64,000 nt of DNA from CAVZTA01 sp963778025 (GTDB taxonomy: Bacteria > Chloroflexota > Limnocylindria > Limnocylindrales > CSP1-4), in the NCBI GenBank assembly GCA_963778025.1, contig CAVZTA010000003.1:248001-312000 (forward strand). The letters are read 5' to 3'. The notes below the pieces were generated by a model that saw only the letters and a program-made list of their open reading frames with translations, was not told the DNA's origin and did not search any database. Within the stretch, counting starts at the first letter, position 1. The number at the start of each line of letters is the position of its first letter. This document shows, in pieces, positions 8,779 through 17,192 of this stretch. The position numbers were made by a program, and so were the translations under genes.

Positions 8779-10026
8779 TGGCGATCCTGCTCCTCGTGCC
8801 GTTCGCCTTCGCGGGCGGTGTGCTGACGATGCTCGCGCCCTGCAGCCTGCCGGTCCTGCCGTTCATCCTCGGGAGCGCGGCGGGCGACCGACGCCGGACC
8901 ATCGGCGTCGCCCTGGGCTTCGCGGCAGCCTTCCTCGCGATCACCATCGTCCTGGCCTCCACGCTGGCCGAGATCGGGATCACGACATCGGTCGCCCGCT
9001 CGGTCGTCGTGCTGGCGCTCGGGGTCTTCGGCCTGGCGCTCATCGTGCCGCCCCTGGCCAGGCAGTTCGAGCGCAGCCTGAGCCGCTTGCCCGTGCGGTA
9101 TGCCTCGACGTCCGGGAGTGCCGCCCTCACCCAGCCGCGGGCCGGCCTCGCGGCGGGCTTGGTGGTCGGGGCCGCTCTGGGCCTCGTTTGGGCGCCGTGC
9201 GTGGGGCCCATCATGGGCGCGGTCATCGGGATCGCCGTCCTGCAAGGGCCCACACCCGGGGCGGTCGCCATCGGCGCGGCCTTCGCGAGCGGAGCGGCGC
9301 TCTCGATGCTGGTCGTGGCGCGGGTCGGGCGTGCGGTCGTCGAGCGCGTCGCGTCGCCCCGGATCCGGCTGGGAGGCCGGCGGGTGTACGGGCTCGTCGT
9401 GGTCGTCACGGCGCTGCTCGTTGCGTCGGGCCAGGACATCGTCCTGGCGTCCCGACTGACGGCCATCCTCCCTGCCGGGACGAGCGCAGCGCTGCTCGGC
9501 CCCGCGCCCGGATGGTCTGGCGGACCTGACGGACAGGCCGGCGAGCGCCCCGGCTGGAACGGAGGCAGCGATGCCGCTCGAGGATCTCGGCGCCGCCCCG
9601 GAGGTCCGTGGGATCACGGCCTGGCTCAACACCGCGCCGACGACGTTGGCCGCGTTGCGAGGTCAGGTCGTCGTCGTGCACTTCTGGACCTTCGGCTGCA
9701 TCAACTGCGTGCACGTCCAGCCGTATGTCAAGGCGTGGTACGAGACCTACGCCGACCAGGGGTTCACCGTCCTCGGCGTGCACACGCCGGAGCTCTCATT
9801 CGAACGCGACGTCGACAACGTTCGCGCCGCTGTGCGCGACGCGGACGTCCGGTTCCCCGTGGCGTTCGATCCTGACTTCGCGACGTGGCGGGCCTACGAC
9901 AACCACTACTGGCCGGCGTTCTACTTCGTCGACAAGCGGGGCCACATCCGCCACGTCCACTTCGGCGAGGGGGACTACGACGGCTCCGAGGCGGTGATCA
10001 AGGCCCTGCTGGCTGAACCCGCCTGA
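8778..10026 (+). CDS. dipZ: DipZ-like protein: CcdA membrane domain plus thioredoxin-like domain (one frame change)
   Basis: From ATG 8778 a CcdA/DsbD-type membrane domain reads FAGGVLTMLAPCSLPVLPFI and later GLVWAPCVGPIMGAVIGIAV; these two segments carry the paired cysteines that pass electrons across the membrane, within about six helices. Near 9505 the frame changes. The other frame then continues through a linker (LADLTDRPASAPAGTE) into a thioredoxin-like domain with VVVVHFWTFGCINCVHVQPY, whose CINC motif is characteristic of DipZ. It ends at 10026. The linker being open in the second frame upstream of its first ATG (9571) supports one fused gene, but two separate genes remain possible. 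Role: delivery of reducing power to extracytoplasmic thiols, perhaps copper-protein or cytochrome maturation. Coupled to the preceding lipoprotein. Confidence 0.75.
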
Positions 10027-10118
10027 CGCCTGGTCGCTCGTCCCATCTCCAGCGCGGCCAGACGGGGAATCGCGCGAGGCATGTCACCTTTTGACCCGAA
10101 ACGGTCCCTAGGTGGGTG

Positions 10119-10601
10119 ATGGAAAGCGCGGCTGCCGTCCTGCACCAGGAGTCCAGCGTCGAGGCGCTGTACCGCGCCGATGCGGATCGGCTCTGGCGCG
10201 CCGTCTACGCGTTCGCCGCCGACCCGGAGATCGCGAGCGACGCGGTCGCGGAGGCGTACGCGCAGGTGCTGCACCGCGGCTCGGCGGTCCGCGACCCGCA
10301 GGCGTGGACATGGCGAGCGGCGTTCCGCATCGCCTCGGGCGCGCTCAAGGCGCGCCGCGACGCCGACGCGATGCCCTCGCACCCCTCGGATGTCAGCGAC
10401 CGATACGCGGACACCGACCTGCTCGATGCCTTGCGACGGCTCCCGGAGGGCCAGCGGGCGGCGGTCGTCCTCTTCTACTACGCCGACCTGCCGGTCGGCC
10501 GGATCGCCGAGCGCCTGGGCTCGAACAGCCTTGCCGTCCGCGCGAACCTCAGCCGTGGCCGGCGCCGACTCCGCGATCTGTTGGGTGATGACGATGCGTA
10601 G
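10119..10601 (+). CDS. ECF-type RNA polymerase sigma factor
   Basis: A 160-residue protein. Region 2 is degenerate (EALYRADADRLWRAVYAFAA, then AVAEAYAQVLHRG). Region 4 is clear: LLDALRRLPEGQRAAVVLFY then LPVGRIAERLGSNSLAVRAN, a helix-turn-helix for -35 recognition, ending in LSRGRRRLRDLL. GTG 10116 is an alternative start immediately before ATG 10119. The stop at 10599-10601 overlaps the start of the next gene, which has an anti-sigma layout, so the two form a sigma/anti-sigma pair. Target promoters are unknown. Confidence 0.85.
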   Translation: MESAAAVLHQESSVEALYRADADRLWRAVYAFAADPEIASDAVAEAYAQVLHRGSAVRDPQAWTWRAAFRIASGALKARRDADAMPSHPSDVSDRYADTDLLDALRRLPEGQRAAVVLFYYADLPVGRIAERLGSNSLAVRANLSRGRRRLRDLLGDDDA

Positions 10602-11986
10602 CCTCCGAGACCGTTTCGCGACGCTCGATCGCCTGCCCGCCCCCGACCTGTGGTCCGATGTCGAGCAGCGCGCCGCCGCACTGACGTCCGCCGATCCGGT
10701 GACCTCGGTGACGGTTCGAGCTCCCGTTGGTTCGCGTGGCTCCAGGCGACCGGAACGTCGTCATGCTCATCGCGGCGGCGCTCCTGGTCACCCTCGCGGC
10801 GGTCATCGCGGTCGGTTCCGGCGTCGTCAAGCTTCCGGCGCCCGTGCAGCCACTCGTGGTCGACGCGTCACCCCCGCCGCCGGCTGCGACGCCGCTCGCG
10901 GTCGCGCCGACGCCGGATGTCGCAGCGACGTCGCCGTCGCCGTCGATCACCCCCGATCGACCCAGCCCGTGGATCGTCTTCGAGCGCAGCGTGCCGAGTG
11001 ACGGGCAACGCTACGGCAGCCACTCCTGGGCGATGCGCGCCGACGGGACGGGGGCACACGAGATCCTGGGCGGTGCGACCGCCGCATGGTCGCCCGACGG
11101 CAGCCGCCTGCTCGTGAACGACGGGCATATCCGGGTCGCCGAGGTCGGCGAGGACATCGGCGCCTTCGTCGATACCGGGGTCGCGGTGCCCGAGCGCGAG
11201 CAGTGGGAGGCATTCGACTTCGCGCCGGACGGCGAGCACGTGGTGTTCGTCCGGAAGTCGAAGTGCGCGGCGGCGCCCACGGCGCTGGGCCTCGGGTTCC
11301 TCGCAGTGGTCCCGGATGTGCTCGTCGCGGAGACGGCGGGAGCGAACTGCATGGTCCTCAGCATCCTCGATCTCGGCACGGGCACGCTGACCGACCTCGG
11401 CCACACGCTCGTCAAGGACCAGACCGGCGGTCGGAACCTCGCGCTCGAGCTGCCGGCCTGGTCGCCGGACGGCACGCGCATCGCCTACACGCGCCTCGAC
11501 GAGACCCTCGACACGCGCGAGCTGTGGCTGGTCGACGCCGACGGGACGCATCCAGCCAGGGTCGCGATCCCCGCCGACGTCTCGGTCCGGGAGCCTCGTT
11601 GGTCACCGGACGGCACGCGGATCTCGTTCACCTCGCAGACGTGGCTGACCGAGAGCACCTCCGAGTCGGTCGTCTACGTGGTCGACCTCGCGACGGGGCG
11701 TCTGGATCGGGTCTCGATCGCGTCAGGTCCCGACGATCGCCAACTCTGTTGCGCCGCATGGCTGGACGACACGCATCTGCGCGTCCAGGAAGCGACGGGC
11801 GACGGCGACCGAGCCTGGCTCATCAGCCTGGACGCGGCCGCGCACGAGCCGGAGCTGCTCGTCGACCTGACCGATGCGCTCGAGGCGATCGACCCGCCCG
11901 GCCGGGTCGTGATTCGCTCGGCACCGGGCGATCCCGGTCGGACGTTCCAGTGGCAACCGGTCGCGGAGCCCGCGTCCGGAAGCTAG
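10588..11986 (+). CDS. Putative anti-sigma factor with transmembrane segment and extracytoplasmic beta-propeller (one frame change)
   Basis: Starts at ATG 10588 (or 10594) inside the end of the sigma gene. The cytoplasmic N-terminus reads MTMRSLRDRFATLDRLPAPD. The frame changes near 10722 and continues through one membrane helix (VVMLIAAALLVTLAAVIAVG), a Pro/Ala linker, and a TolB/WD40-like propeller. The propeller repeats are marked by WSPDGSRLLVND, FAPDGEHVVFVR, WSPDGTRIAYTR and WSPDGTRISFTS, and the gene ends at 11986. Overlap with the sigma gene and the one-helix topology point to a membrane-bound sigma regulator that senses something outside. No classical zinc-binding anti-sigma motif (HxxxCxxC) is visible, so the anti-sigma role is inferred from context. 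Confidence 0.65.
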
Positions 11987-12041
11987 GTGACGCGGCGAGC
12001 CATCCGTCCGCGCGCCCGCAGCGATCGGGCCGGCGTCGGGA

Positions 12042-12698
12042 CTACGCCACCACCCACGACTGGCCGTCTTCGACCGCGAACCGCCGGAGGGTGTCCAGGC
12101 GACCACGGGCATCCTTGGCGGTGGCGGCGGCCGCGGACGGGACGCCCCGTCCAAGCCGGACATCCTCGGCCATCGCGCCCTCGAGCTGGCCGGTCGCTTC
12201 GTCGAGCGCATCCCACGCGCCGCGGAACCCTTCCCGGTCGACCTGGTCCCGGAAGCCCATGCCCCTCGGGAAGACGGCGTTGGTCCGGTCGACGAGCGCC
12301 AAGATCGCGGCGAGACGCGGCGTCACGGGCGGGTTGAACGGCATGTCGTAGGGATCGCCTTCGTTCGCCACGAGCGCGAGCAGGAGGAGGCGTCGCAGCC
12401 GCCTCGGTGCGATGGCCTCGACGATGACCGCGGCGATCCGCATCACGACCATCAGCCCGACCAGCATGATCGCGTACACCGGGACCCACGTGAGGCTGGT
12501 GAGCGCGCCCGATCCTCCGCCCGGATCGGTCAGCGCACCGAGCGCGATCGGCGGTAGCGCGACGAACGCGACAGGGAACAGGAGCCCGGCCTTGCCCGAA
12601 GGGTGCGGTGTCCGACCGGTCTGCACTCGGACGATCCGCAGCACGGCCAGGAAGACCATGCCGGCGATGGCGAGGACGAAGAGTTGCTGGAACGGCAT
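12042..12698 (-). CDS. Hypothetical membrane protein
   Basis: A 218-residue protein from ATG 12698 (MPFQQLFVLAIAGMVFLAVL). Three to four predicted membrane helices lie at about residues 5-22, 38-58 (LLFPVAFVALPPIALGAL), 67-88 and 95-110. A soluble C-terminal half follows with DPYDMPFNPPVTPRLAAILA and a helical end. I do not recognise the family. It is convergent with the beta-propeller gene and divergent from the small XRE regulator at 12849, with 150 bp between starts that contain the regulator promoter. Confidence 0.65.
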   Translation of the reverse strand: MPFQQLFVLAIAGMVFLAVLRIVRVQTGRTPHPSGKAGLLFPVAFVALPPIALGALTDPGGGSGALTSLTWVPVYAIMLVGLMVVMRIAAVIVEAIAPRRLRRLLLLALVANEGDPYDMPFNPPVTPRLAAILALVDRTNAVFPRGMGFRDQVDREGFRGAWDALDEATGQLEGAMAEDVRLGRGVPSAAAATAKDARGRLDTLRRFAVEDGQSWVVA

Positions 12699-12777
12699 CC
12701 GGGACGACCTTTCGAGCGGCGAGCGCTCCGTTGGTCGGCACCCGAGCCGGGCATCGAGACCACCGGTCACGGCGTGG

Positions 12778-12839
12778 TTGCAGTGAACCACGAGACGGTG
12801 CTATTGTCAACTGTAGTTATCGACATCTACTGTAGGAAA
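12778..12839 (+). promoter_or_regulatory. Promoter and candidate operator of the small XRE regulator
   Basis: TTGCAG (12778-12783), 18-base spacer, TATTGT (12802-12807) give a plausible sigma-70 promoter. Just downstream the AT-rich stretch carries the direct repeat CTGTAG twice, starting at 12811 and 12830, and the dyads AACT-GT-AGTT and CTAC-T-GTAG. This is consistent with autoregulation by the encoded repressor-like protein. Confidence 0.45.
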
Positions 12840-12848
12840 CAGCAGCCG

Positions 12849-13214
12849 ATGGCCATGACGCTAGGAGCCGTCCTGAAGCAGGCGCGCGAGGTCCGCGGGT
12901 CGTCCGCGGTGGATGCCGCCAGGGCGGCGGGGATCTCCGCGGCCTATCTCAGCAAGCTCGAGAACGACGCCGTCAAACGGCCGTCGCCGCACGTCCTGCA
13001 CCAGCTGAGCGAGGCGCTGGCGGTGCCGTACGCAGAGCTCATGCGGTTGTCGGGCTATCGAGTGCCGGACGTGAGCGAGGCCAGCGTCACGCCGACCGTC
13101 AGTGCCGCACTCTTCTCGGATCTCACGGACGACGAGCGGGATGAGCTGCTCGAATATCTCGCCTGGTACCGCGCCCGACGTCGATCGAGCCGCGGCGTCG
13201 AGAGGGCCGGCTGA
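12849..13214 (+). CDS. Small XRE-family transcriptional regulator
   Basis: A 121-residue protein beginning MAMTLGAVLKQAREVRGSSA at ATG 12849; ATG 12855 is an alternative start. The helix-turn-helix spans about residues 5-65 with AARAAGISAAYLSKLENDAV and RPSPHVLHQLSEALAVPYAE. The C-terminal part (LTDDERDELLEYLAWYRARR) is a short helical segment often seen in phage-repressor-like regulators without a sensor domain. The upstream repeats at 12811-12839 suggest autoregulation. The stop codon sits within a stem-loop at 13202-13225 that probably ends the transcript. Confidence 0.85.
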   Translation: MAMTLGAVLKQAREVRGSSAVDAARAAGISAAYLSKLENDAVKRPSPHVLHQLSEALAVPYAELMRLSGYRVPDVSEASVTPTVSAALFSDLTDDERDELLEYLAWYRARRRSSRGVERAG

Positions 13215-13225
13215 CACCGGCCCTC
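13202..13225 (+). terminator. Stem-loop overlapping the XRE regulator stop
   Basis: Perfect 9-bp inverted repeat GAGGGCCGG (13202-13210) and CCGGCCCTC (13217-13225) with a 6-base loop containing the TGA stop. There is no T-tract, so it may act with Rho or as an mRNA 3' end stabiliser. Confidence 0.55.
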
Positions 13226-13243
13226 GCTCGCGCGGGGCACGCC

Positions 13244-13280
13244 TGTCCATGGAAGGCGGGTCGATGACCCCCCATGGACA
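13244..13280 (+). repeat. Nested inverted repeat in intergenic region
   Basis: TGTCCATGG (13244-13252) is mirrored by CCATGGACA (13272-13280). Between them GGTC-GAT-GACC forms an inner stem. It lies in the 268-bp gap after the XRE regulator and could be a second terminator or a protein-binding site. The rest of this gap, to 13482, shows no gene. Confidence 0.5.
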
Positions 13281-13482
13281 TCGACCCGCTGGTGGAATTC
13301 AAGCCATGTTCCGACGCTGGCCTTGCAGCGGGCCTAACGGGGTGACCCTGCATCCGCGTTTCGCATGACGATGCTTATCGGACGTTTGACACGAGACTGT
13401 GGCCGTCGCTGATTCCCACGTCGCCGGAGTGGAGCACGCTGTGCTGTCTCCGTCCAACGTCGCCACCTGAGAGGCCAGTCAC

Positions 13483-13827
13483 GTGCACGATCGCGACCAC
13501 GCGGACTGGGAGCCGCACCTCGTGAACGCCTTGGACCCCGATGAGCCCATCGCGCTGCGCGCGCGGGCGCGCGACGCTGTGATCGCGGTCACCGACCGGC
13601 GGATGCTCGTCGCCACCGACACGCGACTCGCCATGGATGTCCCGTTCCCGCGGCTTCGGCGGATCCAGTTCGACATCGAGCGCGGGCGACCGGCGACCCT
13701 GGTCGTGGTCCCGGAGTTTTCAGACGCCGAGCCGCAAGTCCTCGCCATCCCCGCCGAGGAATACCGCGCGGTCGCGGACGCCCTCGTGGAGATCGGGCTG
13801 CGCTTGAACGACACGAGCGACACCTAG
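13483..13827 (+). CDS. Hypothetical protein, bacterial PH-domain-like
   Basis: A 114-residue soluble protein starting at GTG 13483, supported by GAGAGG at about 13470 with 7-base spacing. The pattern DEPIALRARARDAVIAVTDR, LVATDTRLAMDVPFPRLRRI and ATLVVVPEFSDAEPQVLAIP gives a run of beta strands closed by the helix EEYRAVADALVEIGLRLN. This matches the small bacterial PH-like domain that monitors membrane or stress status, but no partner gene is adjacent. Family call is tentative. Confidence 0.6.
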   Translation: MHDRDHADWEPHLVNALDPDEPIALRARARDAVIAVTDRRMLVATDTRLAMDVPFPRLRRIQFDIERGRPATLVVVPEFSDAEPQVLAIPAEEYRAVADALVEIGLRLNDTSDT

Positions 13828-13931
13828 CGCCCACGCGATCTCGATCGTCCCGGGCGCCGAGGACGGTGGCCCTACGCGGAGGCTTGCAGTCGCGTCAAGC
13901 CGGAAGACGAAGGGCGCCCTCGCCGGCCAGG

Positions 13932-14150
13932 TCAGAGCATGGCCTTGATCGCCTCGGTGATATGCACGTATTCACTGCTGGTCGCGACGAAGAGCACGTC
14001 GGCTCGTGCGCCGACGCAACTGTTCATCGGGGACGCAGGGCTGAGTGCGAAACACACCGCGTGCTTGCCACCGAAGTCGCGCGCCTGGACGTGAAGGTCG
14101 CGGACGGCTCGGGCGGCCACCGCCAGATACGCTCCGACCAGGCGAGTCAC
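13932..14150 (-). CDS. Small hypothetical protein, possibly a fragment
   Basis: A 72-residue frame from ATG 14150 with about 80 percent G/C at third codon positions and plausible protein texture: FGGKHAVCFALSPASPMNSC, RADVLFVATSSEYVHITEAI. I do not recognise it. It could be the C-terminal end of a larger gene whose upstream part is degraded. The plus strand here is also open, but with poorer codon usage. Confidence 0.35.
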   Translation of the reverse strand: MTRLVGAYLAVAARAVRDLHVQARDFGGKHAVCFALSPASPMNSCVGARADVLFVATSSEYVHITEAIKAML

Positions 14151-14309
14151 GCGTTCACGACGCGCACGCGGACGGCGAGGACACGCAGGTCGGGGAATCT
14201 CGGGGTCGCATGGACGTGGCGCGTACGGCGCGGACTCACGGGGTCGCGCCTGTGCTCCGGTCGCACAGGCCGCGACGGTGGCGACCAGGACGATCCCGAA
14301 CCCTCAGGT

Positions 14310-14513
14310 CTTCTGCTGATCGCAGCGGGGCAGTCGGATGGCGAGATCGCTGAAACCCTCTTCATCAGCAAGAAGACGGCCTCCGTTCACGTGGCCCACA
14401 TCAAGAGCAAGCTCGGCGCCAGGAGCAGGGTCGAGATCGCCACGCAGGCGTTGGCCCTTGGCTTCCTTCCGGGGCAGGCTCGGGAACCGCGCGGATCCGT
14501 CGATCGGCCGTGA
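14310..14513 (+). pseudogene. Remnant of a LuxR-type DNA-binding domain
   Basis: About 67 residues match the LuxR/NarL C-terminal helix-turn-helix: AAGQSDGEIAETLFISKKTA then SVHVAHIKSKLGARSRVEIA and TQALALGFLP. The usual LTPRE motif and all upstream regulator sequence are absent. The frame continues upstream to 13866 but reads as low-complexity Arg/Gly-rich sequence. I infer the tail end of a LuxR-family regulator that has lost its sensor part; a frame change near 14300 is possible but the upstream halves are not recognisable in the other frames either. Confidence 0.6.
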
Positions 14514-14724
14514 CGCATCCGGATGACGACACCGGCTCGGTGATGCCCAAGCTGACGCGGGTGCCGGACGCACGCTGACCACGGGCTGACCGTCGAGCGG
14601 TCGGTCGACGAACTCGCTCCCGGGGGTCGGCATGTGTTCGCCAACAGGCCTCCTCGGCTATGGAGCGCGGATGCAATGCGCAGTCTCCGAGCGTCGCAGC
14701 TTCAACCCACTCGAGGAGCCACCC

Positions 14725-15624
14725 ATGCGCCTTCGCGTGCTCGCAGCAACCCTCATCGCCCTGGCGATGCTTGCATCCGCCGGCCCGGCCGCGGCGGTGA
14801 CGAATGGGACGCCCGACGGGACGAACCACCCCTACGTCGGCTACGCGGACAACCTGGTCTTCGCGTGCTCCGGGACCCTGCTGTCGCCGACCGTGATGCT
14901 GACGGCGGCGCATTGCTTCAGCGACAGCACCTCTGGCTTCGGCACCAACACGACGACGGGAGCCCCGTTGGTTCGAGTCTCATTCGACCCGAACCTCATC
15001 AACACCCCCGCGGCGCAGCGGACCTGGTATGTCGGGACGTACTACTTCGACCCGCAGTTCGCCATCGGAGGCGGCGGCGGGCTTCCGGGTTTCGACACCC
15101 ACGACGTCGCGCTGGTCATCTTCGGTGAACCGGGCTGCACGATCCCGACGAACACCGTCAGCACCTACGTGTGTGGCCAAGTGCCTCAGGCGGCGACGCT
15201 CGGTCAGTACGGGTCGCTGCCAAGTCTGGACCTCGTCAATTCGCTCGCGATGAATACCCGGGTGGACATCGTCGGTTACGGGGTCCAGGACTTCATCAAC
15301 GGCGGCGGTCCGTGTGACCCGAACTGCAGGAAGAGCCCGGGTGCGTCGGCGACGAGATTCTTCGCGCCGACCCGCCTGGTGGCCAGCAACAACTCCATCA
15401 GCGACGAGTTCATCAAGCTCCACGCCAACAAGGGCGGCACGTGCTTCGGAGACTCCGGTGGACCCGACCTCGTCGGTGGCACGAATGTCGTGATCGGCGT
15501 CAACTCGTTCGTCGCGAACAGCGTCTGCTCGGGCAACACGTACTCCTACCGCGTCGACACCGCCGAGGCGTTGACGTGGATCACGACCACGGTCGCGGCT
15601 CATGGAGCGTCGCTTACTAGGTAG
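14725..15624 (+). CDS. Secreted trypsin-like serine protease (S1 family)
   Basis: A 299-residue precursor from ATG 14725, with GAGGAG about 8 bases upstream. A signal peptide (VLAATLIALAMLASAGPAAA) ends at about residue 24. The catalytic triad is visible: His in MLTAAHC, Asp in FDTHDVALVIFG, Ser in CFGDSGGPDLVGG. A short N-terminal VTNGTPDG, where trypsins have IxGG, suggests activation by the same kind of N-terminal cleavage. Several Cys pairs fit extracellular disulfides. Expected to be exported and to cleave peptides outside the cell; substrate unknown. A strong terminator follows at 15690. Confidence 0.9.
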   Translation: MRLRVLAATLIALAMLASAGPAAAVTNGTPDGTNHPYVGYADNLVFACSGTLLSPTVMLTAAHCFSDSTSGFGTNTTTGAPLVRVSFDPNLINTPAAQRTWYVGTYYFDPQFAIGGGGGLPGFDTHDVALVIFGEPGCTIPTNTVSTYVCGQVPQAATLGQYGSLPSLDLVNSLAMNTRVDIVGYGVQDFINGGGPCDPNCRKSPGASATRFFAPTRLVASNNSISDEFIKLHANKGGTCFGDSGGPDLVGGTNVVIGVNSFVANSVCSGNTYSYRVDTAEALTWITTTVAAHGASLTR

Positions 15625-15689
15625 ATACCGCTCTGGCCGCTTCGACGGCTGGGATCGCATCGGGCAGCGGTCCGGATCCCGCGACTGAC

Positions 15690-15716
15690 GAGGCTCCCGG
15701 TCTCACCGGGAGCCTC
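15690..15716 (+). terminator. Intrinsic terminator hairpin
   Basis: Perfect 11-bp stem GAGGCTCCCGG (15690-15700), loop TCTCA, CCGGGAGCCTC (15706-15716), placed between the protease stop and the hydrolase-cyclase gene. Confidence 0.8.
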
Positions 15717-15818
15717 GATCATGTCGCCCTGCGGGTGTCGAGGATCGACCGGACCGCACCGCGCCAACGGGTCCGGCGAGGGCCTGCTTCGCCAAGCAGA
15801 TGGCTGACACTACGAGGC

Positions 15819-17147
15819 GTGACGCCCGAGACGCGATACGCCAAGAGTGGCGAGGTCCACATCGCGTACCAGGTCGTCGGCGACGGCCCCGTCGACCTCG
15901 TGTTCATCCCGGGCCTGTTCACGCATGTCGAGCACCAGTGGGATGAGCCGACCTTCGCGCGGTTCCTCGGCCGCCTCGCTTCGTTCTCGCGGCTCATCGT
16001 CTTCGACGCACGCGGGGCCGGTCTCTCTGATCAGGCACACGAGCTACCGCCGATGGAAGACCAGATCGACGATCTGCTCGCCGTTCTGGATGCGATCGGG
16101 TCGTCGTCGGCGGCGATCTTCGGGATGTCGCAGGCAGGACCGATGGCCATCCTCTTCGCGGCGTCGTATCCCGAGCGCACGCGCGCGATCGTGCTCTATG
16201 GGTCATACGCGTCACCCAGGCAGCGCGACGGATATCCCTGGGGGCGGAGTCCCGAATGGATGGACGCCTACGGTCGGCAGATCGACGATGCGTGGGGGAC
16301 CGGCATCTTCCTGCCCCAAGTGGCGCCCTCGCGCGTCGGGGACGAGCCGTTTCGGCGCTGGTGGGGCAAGTACGAACGGCTGTCGCATGGGCCCGGCAAC
16401 GCGCTCGCCTACTTCCGCATGAACGCGCAGATCGACGTGCGGGCGATCCTGCCGACGATCCAGGTGCCGACCCTCGTGCTGCACCGGCAGGACGACATCT
16501 ACCGCGACATCGGCCATGCCCGGTATCTCGCCGAGCACATCCCGGGCGCGAAGCTCGTCGAGCTCCAGGGCATCGATCATCTGCCGTACCTGGGCGATGC
16601 CGACTCGATCCTCGACGAGGTCGAGGAGTTCCTCACCGGGGTCCGGCCGCCGCCGGAGCGCGATCGTGTGCTGGCCACGGTGCTGTTCACGGACATCGTC
16701 GGGTCGACGGAGCACGCGAGCCAGCTCGGTGACCGCGCCTGGAAGCAGCTGCTCGAGCGGCACCACGCGCTGGTGCGCGCCGAGCTGAGTCGATACCGGG
16801 GCCGGGAGGTCGACACCGCGGGCGATGGGTTCCTCGCGACCTTCGACGGACCGGCGAGAGCCGTGCGTTGCGCGACCGCGATCGTGGACGCGATGCCGGC
16901 GATCGGCCTCGAGGTCCGCGCAGGGGTCCATACCGGCGAGGTCGAGCTGATGGGCACGAACGTCGGTGGGATCGCGGTCCATATCGGCGCCCGCGTGGCT
17001 GCTCTCGCTCGACCGAGCGAGGTGCTCGTCTCAGCGACGGTCGGCGCGCTCGTCGCTGGGTCCGGCATCGAGTTCGCCGACCGCGGCGAGGTGTCCCTGA
17101 AGGGTGTGCCGGGTCTTTGGCGCCTGTACTCGGTCACCGCGACCTAG
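15819..17147 (+). CDS. Alpha/beta-hydrolase fused to class III nucleotide cyclase
   Basis: A 442-residue protein starting at GTG 15819 (VTPETRYAKSGEVHIAYQVV); an upstream ATG at 15735 only adds basic low-complexity sequence. The hydrolase domain covers about residues 1-275, with the nucleophile elbow FGMSQAGPMA, an acid after VPTLVLHRQDD, and His in GIDHLPYLGD. The cyclase domain (about residues 285-440) carries the two metal-binding Asp in LFTDIVGSTEHASQLGD and DTAGDGFLATFDG, plus GVHTGEVELMGTNVGG. The same order of domains occurs in mycobacterial LipJ (Rv1900c). The hydrolase may sense or process a ligand that regulates cyclic nucleotide synthesis. Confidence 0.88.
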   Translation: MTPETRYAKSGEVHIAYQVVGDGPVDLVFIPGLFTHVEHQWDEPTFARFLGRLASFSRLIVFDARGAGLSDQAHELPPMEDQIDDLLAVLDAIGSSSAAIFGMSQAGPMAILFAASYPERTRAIVLYGSYASPRQRDGYPWGRSPEWMDAYGRQIDDAWGTGIFLPQVAPSRVGDEPFRRWWGKYERLSHGPGNALAYFRMNAQIDVRAILPTIQVPTLVLHRQDDIYRDIGHARYLAEHIPGAKLVELQGIDHLPYLGDADSILDEVEEFLTGVRPPPERDRVLATVLFTDIVGSTEHASQLGDRAWKQLLERHHALVRAELSRYRGREVDTAGDGFLATFDGPARAVRCATAIVDAMPAIGLEVRAGVHTGEVELMGTNVGGIAVHIGARVAALARPSEVLVSATVGALVAGSGIEFADRGEVSLKGVPGLWRLYSVTAT

Positions 17148-17192
17148 GGAGTGTTCGTCACGATCGCCTTGAGGCGGCGCTCGAGGCGGTCG

